Shown here: piece after piece, positions 1 through 11,561 of the stretch
Numbering within the stretch: position 1 is the stretch's first letter
How the letters are laid out: each line of letters begins with the position of its first letter
The notes under the pieces: generated by a model
What the model was told of the DNA's origin: nothing
Databases searched by the model: none
The model's input: the letters and a program-made list of their open reading frames with translations, nothing else
DNA from: Elymus sibiricus
Taxonomy: Eukaryota; Streptophyta; Magnoliopsida; Poales; Poaceae
Assembly: GCA_039707655.1 (NCBI GenBank)
Contig: CM077673.1
Coordinates: 269,460,288-269,524,287, forward strand
Reading direction: 5' to 3'
DNA: 64,000 bases
Position numbers and translations under genes: made by a program

Positions 1-3000
1 TTATGACATGGTTCCGCCAACCGATGTATCAATGCCCACAAGTATCATAAGTTGCCCACAATTAGTTATCAGTCTGGTGTTGAGAGTTCAGAGATAGATC
101 CAAGTCCAGAGGCTCAAATTGTCCTTAACCGGGGACACGGCTAATCGATTAGGTTTAACTCTGCAGAGTGTTGTGTACTTTACCCACAAGATTCGTTCCC
201 TCCTTGTAAGTCCTCGCACTGCCGGGTGTTTGAGAACAGGACGAACGAAACATGGTCTTTCAGAGTGTTTCCCTGACTACTGTCAGTGCCCATCCAATCC
301 TAACGTCGACTACATCTCGTAGCACTGCCCAGCCAGAGTCACAACAAAGATCAACCAAGCCAGAGCCCATAATGACTTGTGGCTACACAGGTAAGCTTCC
401 GGGCATGAAGTATTCATCCGTCTCTTTGAGTCTGGGTGAGGCTTTCCGCAAGATGTCATGGCGCTTCTCCATGCATCCCGGCCATCCACTGGTTACTCCA
501 GGGTGCCCATCAAATCCATCCCTCACCCAGTAGTGTGTATTGAAAACTTGTTTCTCGAGTCTCGAAGTCTTGAGGTCTTGAAGATGCAGGACTTGAAGAT
601 GCCTTCATGAAGTTGTCGTCTTTGATGTAGAGTCCTTCACCTCACACCACTCTCGAACACTCATACCAACCCTGTCTACTTTAGCGTAGCATAGCAGTAA
701 GACAAATAACGTCCCGGGGCTTCAGTAACAAGGAGTGGGTTCCTACCTCATGCATTCTACCCAACTACAAGAATTCAATAATACTACTGGAGGGATTTGT
801 TGAATGATGTCACTACATGCAATAAAACGTAGGTATGAAATAGATGGTCAAAGTGAACTTGCCTGGTAAGGTTGATGAAGATAAATATCGCTCTCAGAAA
901 TAACTTGATAGAACTATTCGTCACTCTCCGATGAAAATCTATACAATAAAGCATTGCATTCATAAGCAACCACTTCTAGCAATCAATACAATCAATCAAA
1001 AGGCAACACAAAAACTAAATACAATAGGGTTGTGATGAAGGAAAAACTTAAGAAAAAAAATTTAAAACAACAAAACTTCATCAAGCAACTAAGAAAAGGT
1101 TTTCCTACAATTAGCCTATTATCAACAGCAACAAAACAACAACTAAGTAAAGATCTAACAAAAGTATTTAGCAAATATTTTTACTAGCAAAAAGAATTAC
1201 TTTTGAAGAACAACTAAGAACTATGAAAACAACACCCTAACAACATAAGTTTTTGTCTAATAAACTTAACAACAAGAAAAACAATAAAATACTAAAATAA
1301 GACAAAACAAATTATAAAACAGCTAAGTTAACAGAAAGTAAAATTTATAAAACAATTTATAAAAATATTTTCAAATAGGAAATCAATCTAGCAATGAAAA
1401 TCAATTTGCAAGTTATTATGAAACTAGAATTGATTTCATGCTATCAAAAATAATAAATAAAATAAGAAATAATATTTGTTGAAATACTACTGCTAACTAA
1501 TAGAAAAATAAAGTAAAACTTGTCAACTAATATAAAAGAAAAATAAATTAAAACAATTAAAAAGAAATAGAAATAAACCTAAAAAGAACTAAAACGGAAT
1601 CTGTTTTGCTTGAAACCCTAATTTAAAATATGCTAAAAATTCCCACATTTTTCCTACTGATAAACAAAGTCATTAGTGACCAGTAGCAAAAAGATTCACT
1701 CAAAAATATATTTTTAAACTCAAGTTATAAGCAAAACAAGTTTGAATACAAATCTGTTTGAAACTGCATTTCAAATATTCAAATATGGTCAAACTTTATA
1801 TCTACAGAAACTAGATAAAATTTGTGACACAATGCAAAAATAATCAATCAAAAACAATTAAAAACCTAAAAGTTAAAGCAAAAACAAAATCAGGATCTAA
1901 TCTGTTTAAAAACTAAAAACAGAAAAGAAAAATTCTAACATAGCGAACAGGGGGTGACGTGGCAGTTCCTGTGTGGCTAAGACCTGTGCGCGTGGTGGCT
2001 AAACTAGCGAGCGGCCGCAATTTAAAAGAAAAACGACTCGGCTAAGTAAATAAAAGGAAAACCGGGCGGTTTATTTAAATAACCGAAGGGGTATCCTACT
2101 TCTAATCTACGCCGTTGATACAGATCGGACGGAGGAGAGGGGTGGCAAGCTCACCGCGGCGGTCCGGCGAGGTGGAGACGGCGGCAGGAAGCTCGGGGTC
2201 GACGTGGACGGCGCTCCGGTGGTCCTCCGGAGACGGTGTGGGTTCCAGTCGATGCAGACGACGGCGGCGATCACAAAGGAGGCCTCATCGAAGCTCGGGG
2301 ATGACGGAGGTGTCGACGGCGATGCTCAGGGCGGAGGTGGGTCTCGGGTTTCGACGGGGAGCTCACTCCGGTGGCTCTGGAGCTCAGGCGAGTGCACGGG
2401 GAGGCGCGGACGGTGACGATGGTGGCGATGGTGGTCACGGCGACGGTTGGGGGCGACGGAGGTGAGCGGGGGGCGACAATGGCGCGGTGGCGGCTTCGGA
2501 CTCCGGCGAGAGATTGCGGCGAGAGGAGAGGGTCGGGCGAGCGGGATTCGAGCGGAACGGGGTGCTGGCAAGGTCCTCTATTTATAGGGGGCCTCGGGGT
2601 GCTCCAAATGGCAAGGGAGAGAGAGATCGAGGCGGATCCGCGGCGGCTCCGGCGAGATGGAAAGAGGGGCGAGGTAAGGAAGGAGATGGCCGGCGGGGTT
2701 CGGGATCGGGCGGTGGGACCGTGGCGTCAGCGAGGGAAGAGGAGGGGCAAAGCGATCGGGTGGCCGATTCCGAAGGGATTCGGAATCTGGCTGAGGGGAT
2801 TTGGGCCCGATACTATTCCAATTGGACCGGGGTTACGTTTCCGTTTTAAAGCCCTTTTTCCTTTTTATTAAAACAGGAAAGAAAAGATCGATTTGTAGAA
2901 TCAAATAAAATCCACAAATAAAATTTTTATATACCACAATTATCAGAAAAATAAATTCTAAAAGATGAACATTTTTCCATGGCAAAAATAAATACTTCAG

Positions 3001-3448
3001 AGAAAATTATTTTCAGAAAAATGCCTTAATTGTTTTTATTTCTTTTGCAAATAATTTTCAAATAACCCCCTGGGTTTTATGGTTCAAAATTTCAAAAAAA
3101 ATACCCCTGGTTTTGGAGGGTCATGTTCCTCCTCTCAAATTTTTTGAAATTTGGGGCAAGTGAAACTGAATTCATTCAAATTTTGAAATATAAACAAATA
3201 TGAAATGGATTCCAAATATTTTTCAGAAATTTTTCAAATCCACTTTTCAAATACTTTATTTGAAGAAGTCATGTCATCTTCTCTCCATGATTTGAAGTGG
3301 ATGAATTTGAATTCAAAAGCAAAAGGGAAAGTCATGTTATTCCCCCTCATTCACAAGTTTCAAAAAGTTTCAAATTTCACTCAATTTCAATCACTCAATC
3401 AAACAATTAATCATTCAATTATAACATTCCAAAATTTGGGATGTTACA
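1..3448 (-). mobile_element. Gypsy-type LTR, reverse orientation (partial element)
   Basis: Read on the minus strand, the sequence starting at 3448 opens with TGTAACATCCCAAATTT, a start I associate with a common Triticeae Gypsy LTR. A minus-strand TATA box lies at 2578-2587, at the edge of a GC-rich block (about 1950-2850) that resembles an LTR promoter/leader. Below about 1900 the sequence becomes AT-rich, and at 1-780 it is mixed with no coding capacity. The other LTR end and the partner LTR are not visible in the window, so the left limit is only the window edge. The small ORFs in the GC-rich block overlap in several frames, are rich in Arg/Gly/Ser, and are composition artefacts. I see no gag or pol motif. 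Confidence 0.45.
2578..2587 (-). promoter_or_regulatory. TATA box of the reverse LTR
   Basis: The plus-strand CTATTTATAG reads CTATAAATAG on the minus strand. It lies where a GC-rich transcribed leader begins and about 870 bp inside the presumed LTR start at 3448. This position suits a U3 promoter of a reverse-oriented LTR. Inference from sequence only. Confidence 0.45.
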
Positions 3449-5388
3449 TGAACCCATTCCTTTGCATGACTTGACTTTGTCACCGTAAATAGTTGAAACC
3501 ACTTAGCATGAGTAGCAACTGTTTGAGCCTTCTTGTGCTTACTCATCCATGCTTGCTTATTGTGCTTTCTATGCTTAGAGTCGTGTCGGCTCTGATCCAT
3601 CTGGGCGATGAATCAGAATATTGGTGCTGATGTCCTACTGTGTAAGAGCTAAGTGTGTGAACACGATTTGGTAAAGGTAGCGATGAGAGGCCATGTAGGA
3701 GTACATGGCGGGTTGTCTCATTGGGACCGTCCTTAAGAACTGAGTTCTGTGTATGTTATCCAAGACAAGATACTACCATGCATTGGGCCCGAAACCAATG
3801 GACCCTCTCGACTTATTAATCGCCTTGATCTTTGTCCAGGAGTTGCAACTAGTTTCTGGTGTTTGTAGGATGTGCTGGCGGCCGTGCATTGCGCTGGCCG
3901 GAGGGGTAGGCTATGGCGCGGTAGATGCACCTATGGCCGGGTGTACCAAGCGTAGAACCATCCGTCGAGGTGGGCTTGGGAACCCTGCACACATCGTTTG
4001 GGGCCGTAATGGAAACTTCGGCCGGACTTCCTTGCGGGTTCAGTCTCAAATAGGCGATAAACCTGGACTAGAGTCTTGTGTGGTTAATGGTCATGGCCGA
4101 CTCCCTCGCTGGGCTTTCGTTTGAAGGTTGTCGAGGTGACTTTTTACGTGCACATGGCGATAAGTGGCGGGAGCGTGTGTGAAAAAGTATACCCCTGCAG
4201 GGTAAATAATCTGTTCGAATAGCCGCGTCCTCGGATATGGACTACTTGGAAACTTATGTGGTTCATAGACAATTGAAATGGATACTCTAAAATGCGCAAG
4301 ATAAGCGTGAGTGCTATGGATGGCCTTTTCCGTAGGGAGACGGGAGTGGATCCATAGTGGTGTATTGATTTGGTGAACATGTGGACTCGTGTGCGCTATC
4401 CCACCTCAAAGATAATGCTTGTAGTCGTAGTACAGGTTAGCGAAGAGTCAAAGCTGGCTTGTTGCAATAGACTCCACAACCCCTTTGTTGACAATGATGC
4501 ATATGTAGATAGGTCTGATGTAAGTCTTGCTGAGTACCTTTGTACTCACGGTAGCTTAATTTATGTTTTTGCAGAGGAGACGTCAGTCTCATTAGTGATT
4601 CTTATGACGTGAAGTTCAATGTTGACCGGATTAGCTTGGGGATCCCAGACAGAGGTCTGGCTCCTTTGGTAGGGTCGTTGTAGCTTTTTCAGGCTCTTCT
4701 AGCCGCTTTTAATAGATGTCTGTACCCAGACATGTATCTTCCGCTTGTTGATTCTATGCTCTGAATGATGGGTCATGTGACCCTCTGCTTGTAACATTAT
4801 ACTATGTAGGCTCTCTGGAGCCTTCTAAATAAATGTAATGTTATAGAGTTATGTTGTGATGCCATGTTGTATCTATGCATATCGTGCATATTGCGTGTAT
4901 GATTGAAATGCATTGGTATGTGTGGGATTCGACACCTGGTTGTATGCCTTTAGTAGCCTTCTTTATGGGGAAATGCCTCTTTGTGCTTCCATGAGCCTTG
5001 GTAGCTCGCTACTGCTCCGGACACATTGATTGACCAGCGTGTATCCTTCTTTGCTGATGTGTCTGTCCCTACGGGGAAATGTCACGCGGTGTAATGGAGT
5101 CCTTGTAGCTTGCTACGACTCCTCTACACATGTTGATGACCGACACCTGCATTGTTGGGTTACGTATGCCTCTCCCTGTACGGTTATGCCACTTGGGTCT
5201 ATAACTAGTCATGTTGACCCGGGTTCTTGAAATATGGATGCTAGCGACATAATCATATACGTGAGCCAAAAGGCGCAAACGGTCCGGCCAAGGTAAGGTG
5301 GCAGCCGTTGTGTACCGTGCGTGACGCCGCAAAGCTATATGATGTGTTACATGCTAGATCTGTGTGGCTTAGGATCAGGGTCCCGACA
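3449..5388. mobile_element. Unclassified LTR-like retroelement fragment
   Basis: This block has the texture of a long Triticeae LTR: moderate GC, no long ORF, and a right end CAGGGTCCCGACA (to 5388) that reads TGTCGGGACCCTG on the other strand, a typical LTR-type terminus. The block at about 4920-5388 (service-like phrases such as 'gggaaatgtcacgcgg' and 'gagccaaaaggcgcaaac') resembles a frequent wheat LTR that I know only by appearance. The left boundary is set by the neighbouring LTR end at 3448 and is not proven. No gag or pol motif is seen. Confidence 0.4.
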
Positions 5389-5642
5389 CTATGCTTTTCG
5401 CTTATTTGTTTCCGTTAATTTACTTTTGTTACTATTGCTGTTACAATCAATACAAATCTGCTTCTGTTACTGTTCATATTGCTTTTGTTACTGTGATACT
5501 GAAGTTCCAGGTGTGGTTGAATTGACAACTCAACTGCTAAGACCGATAAATATTCTTTTGCTCCCCTCATGTCAAATAAATAAATTTGGGTGAAATAGTA
5601 CCCTCGAAGACTGTTTCGATCCCCTACACTTGTGGGTTATCA
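5389..5642 (+). mobile_element. 3' end of a Gypsy LTR (Athila-like), truncated
   Basis: The segment ends with ...CTACACTTGTGGGTTATCA. This matches the inverse of the LTR start TGATAACCCACAAGTGTAG of the complete element at 53949-61404, so it is the same LTR superfamily in the opposite orientation. Only about 250 bp remain. The left side is cut by the LTR-like fragment ending at 5388. Confidence 0.6.
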
Positions 5643-6143
5643 TTCCGTAAGGGGCTGATTTTGATGCATATGTTTCATGCTATGGTTGGATTTATCTTAA
5701 TTCTTCGTTTGTAGTTGCGGATGCTTGCAGAAGGGGGTAATCATAAATGGGTTGTTTGTGCAAGTAAGAACAACACCTTAGCACCAGTCCATCCACATTA
5801 CAATTTATCAAAGTAGTGAACGTGAATCCACTAAAACATGATAGGCATGACTAGACAAAATCCCCATGTGTCCTCGAGAACGGTTTGCTCATTATAAGAA
5901 ACAGTTTTGGCCTATCCTTTTCATAATAAGGATTGGGCTACCATGTTGCACCTTCTAACTATTGATATTTGGTACTTGTTATGAATTATATTGCTATCAA
6001 ACTACACACTACTACTATTTTTAGTGCTTGTAGAGAATACCTTGCCAAAAACCGCTTATCATTTACTTCTGCTCCTCGTTGGGTTTGATACTCGTACTTA
6101 TCGAAAAGACTACGATTGATTCCCATATACTTGTGGGTCATCA
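5643..6143 (+). repeat. LTR 3' segment, copy 1 of a diverged 500-bp pair
   Basis: This stretch is closely similar to 8894-9392. Both begin TTCCGTAAG.GGCTG and end TATACTTGTGGGTCATCA, a Gypsy LTR-type terminus. No coding capacity. It directly abuts the LTR end at 5642. Confidence 0.6.
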
Positions 6144-7584
6144 TCAGCCATTCCAGCACTGCATCTGGAGCTGACAGGACGGCGCGTCACATGTTTTAGA
6201 GCACGGCGGCATCAACAGTTAGTCGCCGGTGGAAACATCTACGCCGACCAGATTCCAACACGCGACGGTTGGCTCCCGCATAGCACTGCTTGTCTTCCCA
6301 TCCTCAAAATCATGAGGGCCTAAAAGCGTGCAACCACAGCTGGTAGGAAAAAAGGTTAAATGAGTTGGTTCAAGGGGAGCAGCCGGCTATCCGGAGTGGA
6401 GGCAGAGGCGGTGTGTTCCGGGCACACTGGTGTAGGAAATACGGTTGTCTCATCGGCGAAGATATGAGAAAACAAGGGAGTGGATGTGGGGGATTACATG
6501 GACAAGACAAGAGACCGAGCAAAGAAGACGATGAGTGGATGATTTGATGCGTGGACCCCACAAGCAGAAGTGTGTGTCGCGCGCATGAGCGGTGCGATCG
6601 GTCGAATACTCAGCCGGTCGACAGGGCGCACATGTTTCCATTAGTTTATTCTCTTCTCTTTAGCTCAAAACAAGTTTATTCCCTTCTTTGGCTTTTTTCA
6701 CGAATACACAGAGATTGTGTACATTTCCATTAATAAAAGAAGTTACAAAAAATACAGGAACATTGGTACAACTCATGTCACGAACGCAAAAGAGGGTAAC
6801 ATGATGACCCGAGCATGAGGAAGGTAATGCTCAACTCCAACAAGACTAAAGCCTACATCCCAGGATTGATGCGAGCCAGGCCTTTTGTATCGGCCTTCAC
6901 CCATAGTCATGCCTGATCCTTGATGTCTTGTATCATGCGAGCCGAGGATGGCCGCATCCCATTAAAAATGCATGCGATGCGGTGTCACAAAATGTACCAG
7001 GTCGTCAGCATGATGAGGGATGAGAAGCCCCGTCTATGAGCCGTGGGTGCATGCTGGCAGGAAGAACCCACCACACCGAAAGGCTCGACGTCGGGTCTGG
7101 GATTAAGCCAAAAAAATGGAAGATTCCTTGCATGATGGGAATATATTAAGTAATAATAAATAAATAGTATAAACCCAATTGCAGTTAGGGTTTCAAAAAA
7201 TCACAACCCTACAAATTTTTGCTCATAACTACCAGTATTGCATGAAAAAATTACATAAAACACTAATTACTAGTTTGGTTAAATTTGAACCATTTTATGA
7301 CAACTTTGGCCTAAACCTCAGGGCCACATGGAAAAGAGGAGACATCAGCGGGGTTAACACTTGTTAGCCAAGTCGTCAGATGTGGTTAAAACTGACTGTG
7401 CGACCCTCTCTCTCACTCTCACTCACTCTCTATGTCTCTCTCTTCTCTCTTTGCTTGAGTCGTTGCTGATGCCGATGACGCTTCTACTGCTCCCTCCCAC
7501 TCCATGGAAAGTTGGAGAGTGGAGCGACGACTCCCCGACCTCGACCTCGACATGGACACAAGCACATACATAAGTGATTTATAT
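6144..7584. other. No gene seen; possible LINE tail in reverse
   Basis: About 1.4 kb without a supportable gene. Between roughly 6700 and 7110 the sequence reads, on the minus strand, like the end of a non-LTR retrotransposon: a short 3' region finishing in an A-rich stretch near 6720-6755. There is no reverse transcriptase motif, so this is weak. 7390-7450 is a CT-rich low-complexity run. The ORFs here are 60-70 codons and have no recognisable motifs. Confidence 0.3.
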
Positions 7585-8178
7585 CTAGCAGAGAACATAA
7601 GATGAAATTTTTGTAGGTAGTAAAACCACCTCAAAGTTATCTTTCTGATCAATCTATTGAGCCATCCCTATAAGTGTCACAAACAACCCTAGAGTTCGTA
7701 CTAGAATAACACCATATGATACACATCTATCAACTCTAATGTCACCTAGATACTCCAATGTCATCACAAGTATCCATGAGTCAACTATTTGATATGCATC
7801 AAACAATTTCAGATTCATGATATTCAATCCAACACAAAGAACTTCAAAGAGTACCCCCAAAGTTTCTATCAGAGAAAGTAGGATGAAAACGTGCATCAAC
7901 CTATGTGCCTAGATTACCCAAATGTCACCATTGGGAATCCACAACTTGATGACAAAAACATATATCATGTGACTCAATAGAATACCCCATTGTCACCACG
8001 GGTATCCAGATGCAAGACATAAATCAAGTGTTCTCAGATCCAAAGTATTCAATCCAACATAACAAAACCTCAAAGGGAAAGATCAATTCATCACATCAAG
8101 ATAGAGAGGGAAGAACACCATATGATCCAATTATTTTAACACAGCTCGTGGTACATCAAGATCATGCCAAATCAAGAA

Positions 8179-8213
<35 letters not shown>

Positions 8214-8785
8214 AAACACATAGCTACTACTACATACCCTAAGCCCCGATGGTGAACTACTCCCTCCTCAGCATGGAGACCGGTGGGATGATGAATATGG
8301 CCTTCGGTGATGATTTCCCCCACCGACAGGGCGTCGGAAAAGGGCTCTGGATGAGATCGCTTCGAAACAGAGGCTTGTGGTGGAGACGCGGAAGTTCTAG
8401 GTTTCTTTCTGGGGGTTTCCCTATTTATAAGAATTTTTGGCGTTGGTTTCACGTCAGGGGGAGTCCCGAGGGGGCCAAGAGCTCGGAGCACACTCCCTAC
8501 CCCCCAAGGCACGTGGTGTGAGCTCGTCGCTCCCCTGGACTTCGTTTGGTCCTTCCTCGAAGCTTCGGGGGTCTCTTATGTTCCAAAAATTTTACCAAAA
8601 AGTTTCAGCCCTATCCAAGAACTTTTATTTTTGCATGAAAATAACACCATGGTAGTTTTGCTGAAAACAACGTCAGTCCGGGTTAGTTTCATTCAAATCA
8701 TATAAAAGTGCACCAAAACCATATAAAACTTGGGTAAATATGACATGAATACTTCATAAATTATTGATACGTTGGAGACGTATCG
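7585..8785 (-). repeat. 5'-truncated LTR of the Athila-like Gypsy family
   Basis: Collinear with the LTR at 9923-11561 from about its position 470 to the end. Shared blocks include the region around 'ctcaaagttatc', the 'gtgaactactccctcctc' block and the terminus TTGATACGTTGGAGACGTATC. The final base is G where the family has A. The first third of the LTR is missing, and no second LTR or internal region is attached, so this is a truncated solo-type remnant. Confidence 0.65.
8182..8211 (+). repeat. (GA)n microsatellite inside the LTR
   Basis: About 15 uninterrupted GA units. The related LTR at 9923-11561 has only a short GAGAGA at the equivalent place (about 10967), so this is a local expansion in this copy. 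Confidence 0.9.
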
Positions 8786-8893
8786 ACTACGTGACACATT
8801 GCCATGTTTGGGCCTAGGGAAAGGGATTATGGGCTTTGATAGTAGATGATGGGTTGCGGGAGTTATGGAAGCCTAAACCCTAGTTATGAGCTA

Positions 8894-9392
8894 TTCCGTA
8901 AGTGGCTGTTTTGGATCCATATGCTTCATGCTATGGTTAGATTTATCTTAATTCTTCTCTTGTAGTCGTGGATGCTTGCGAGAGGGGGTAATCATAAGTA
9001 GGTTGTTTGTTCAAGTAAGAATAACACCTTAGCACCGGTCCACCCACATGGCAACTTATCAAAGCAATGAATGCAAGTCAATGGATCATGGTGAAAGTAA
9101 CTAAACAAAATTCCCGTGTGTCCTTGAGAATGCTTTAATCACTTAAGAAGTACTTCTGGCTTGTCCTTTGCAATAAAAGGGTTGGGCCACTTCGCATCAC
9201 CTTGTTACTTTGGTTACTAGTTACTTGCTATAAATTATCTTGCTATCAAACTATATGTCACAATTATATTACAACACTTGTAGAGAATACCTTGCTGAAA
9301 ATTGCTTATTGATTCCTTCTGCTCCTCGTTGGGTTCGACACTCTTACTTATTGAAAGGACTATGATTGCTACTATATACTTGTGGGTCATCA
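8894..9392 (+). repeat. LTR 3' segment, copy 2 of a diverged 500-bp pair
   Basis: Second copy of the segment at 5643-6143, with the same left boundary motif TTCCGTAAG and the same terminal TGGGTCATCA. The 100 bp to its left (8786-8893) is not shared with copy 1. Confidence 0.6.
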
Positions 9393-9922
9393 CTTACTAG
9401 TGCCTCCTCCATCACACCAAGCTTGTGAATGCATGTCCATTGAAGGGATTCACAGTCAGAGGAATTTCTGTGGATCTTGCTACTCCCATAGGAGTTGTTG
9501 GATTTCCCTTAAGAGGAACGATGATGTAGCACAACAGCAGAAGTACTTACCTCAGTAAAGAACCAAGGTTTATCAAACAAGTAGGAGGCAACACACGCAC
9601 AAGTGTACAATGTTAGCAGCACTACACGCAAACAAAATAATTGCTTGCACCCCACAAAGGCAAGGGGTCGTCGCTCCCCTTGTTCTCGCTAGCCACAAGG
9701 TTAAAAGAAAATATTGGTAATTATAGCAAAGATAATAGTAACTAGGATAATGATATAAAATTGATAGCAATTGTAGGAACTAGTAAATATATGGAGAATT
9801 GGTCCGGGGGGCATAGGTTCACTAGAGGCATCTCTCTCGAAAGCAGAATAGCGAAGGGTAAACAAATTAGTGTTGGGCAATTGACATCATCATGGTGGCA
9901 GCAAGGTTGATGAGGATGGTAT
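9393..9922. mobile_element. Fragment of another Gypsy-type LTR
   Basis: Contains a block beginning near 9498 (GTTGTTGGATTTCCC...) followed by 'accaaggtttatcaa' and 'ggggcataggttcacta'. These resemble the opening of a common Triticeae Gypsy LTR. It has no coding capacity and is cut at 9922 by the LTR that starts with TGATGTATAC. Family assignment is from memory only. Confidence 0.4.
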
Positions 9923-11561
9923 TGATGTATACTACGCAACTTTATTCCAGTAGACTCCGTTGGGCCTCCAAGCACAGAGTTTTGTAGGACAGCAACAAAT
10001 TTCCCTCAAGTGGATGACCTAAGGTTTATCAATCCGTGGGAGGTGTAGGATGAAGATGGTCTATCTCAAACAACTCTGCAATCAAATACAAGAAATCTCT
10101 TGTGTCCCCAACACACCAATACAATTGTAAATTTTATAGGTGCACTAGTTCGGCGAAGAGATGGTGATACAAGTGTGGTATGGATAGTAGATATATGTTT
10201 TTGTAATCTAAAATAATAATAAAAGCAAAGTGGCAAGTAGCAAATGGCGAGCAAAACGATATATCAATGCTTGGAAATAAGGCCTAGGGTTCATACTTTC
10301 ACTAGTGCAATCTCTCAACAATGCTAACATAATCGAATCATATATCAATCCTTTAATATGTGACAAAGACTCACTCCAAAGTTCTTATCAATAGCGGAGA
10401 ACATAATATGAAATTGTTGTAGGTAGCAAACCGCCTCAAAGTTATCATTCCGATCAATCTATTGAGTCATTCCTATAAGTGTCACAAACAGCCCTAGAGT
10501 TCGTACTACAATAACACCATATGATACGATCAATCAACTCTAATGTCACCTAGATACTTCAATGTCACCACAAGTATCCATGAGTTAATTAATCAATATC
10601 CATCAAACAATTTCATATTCATCATATTCAATCCAACACAAAGAATTTCAAAGAGTTGCCCCAAAGTTTCTATCGGAGAAAGTAGGACGAAATCATGCAT
10701 CAACCTATGTGCCTAGATCACCCCAATGTCACCACGGGAATCCGCAATTTGATTACCAAAACATATATCAAGTGACTCAATAGAATACCCCATTATCACC
10801 ACGGGTATCCACATGCAAGACATACATCAAGTGATCTCAAATCCTCATACATTCAAAACCTCAAAGGGCAAGACTTAGTTCATCACAACAAAGGGAAGAA
10901 CACCATATGATTCCACTACATTAACAAAGCTCATGGTACATCAAGATCCTGCCCTATCAAGATCACGAGAGAGAAAGATCAAACACATAGCTACTGGTAC
11001 ATAGCCTCAACCCCGGGGGTGAACTACTCCCTCCTCGTCATGGAGACCGCCAGGATGACGAGGATGGCCTCCGGTGATGATTTCCCCCTCCGGCAGGGTA
11101 CCAGAAAAGGACCGTCGATAAGATCGCTTCGGAAAAGAGGCTTGTGGTGGCGGCATAAAAATTCTAGGTGTCTTTCTGGAGGTTTCTCAATTTATAGGAA
11201 TTTTGAGCGTTGGAATCATGCCACTCGGAGTTATGAGGGGCCCACAAGCTCAGACGGCACTCCCTACCCCCAGGGCGAGCGCGGTGAGCCTGTGGCCTCC
11301 TAGTGGGTCTTCTCGTCCTTCTTGAAGCGTCGGGGGTCTCTCATGTTCCAAAAAAAATCATCGTAAATTTTCGTGGCATGTGGACTTTGTTTGGTATGGA
11401 TTTCTGCGAAACAAAAAATAGCTAAAAACAGAAACTGGCACATGACACTAGGTTAATAGGTTAGTTCCCAAAAATCATATAAAAGTGCGCCAAAACCATA
11501 TAAAATCACGGTAACATGGCATGAATACTTCATAAATTATTGATACGTTTGAGACATGTCA
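9923..11561 (-). repeat. 3' LTR of the partial Gypsy element
   Basis: Full-length LTR with TG...CA ends. The first 175 bp match the truncated LTR at 28388-28562, and its later two thirds match 7585-8785. It contains a conserved block (about 11018-11303) that is open in one frame in both this LTR and 7585-8785, but the reading frame is not preserved beyond the block and it is not a gene. Confidence 0.75.

Noticed and set aside
2115..2871. Overlapping 60-166 codon ORFs in a GC-rich block
   Set aside because: Several frames on both strands are open at once, as expected from GC-rich LTR leader sequence; no domain seen.
8249..11303. Homologous 90-codon ORFs at 8249-8521 and 11019-11303
   Set aside because: They lie in the same part of two related LTRs and reflect LTR homology; the frames are on the strand opposite to element transcription and end at random.
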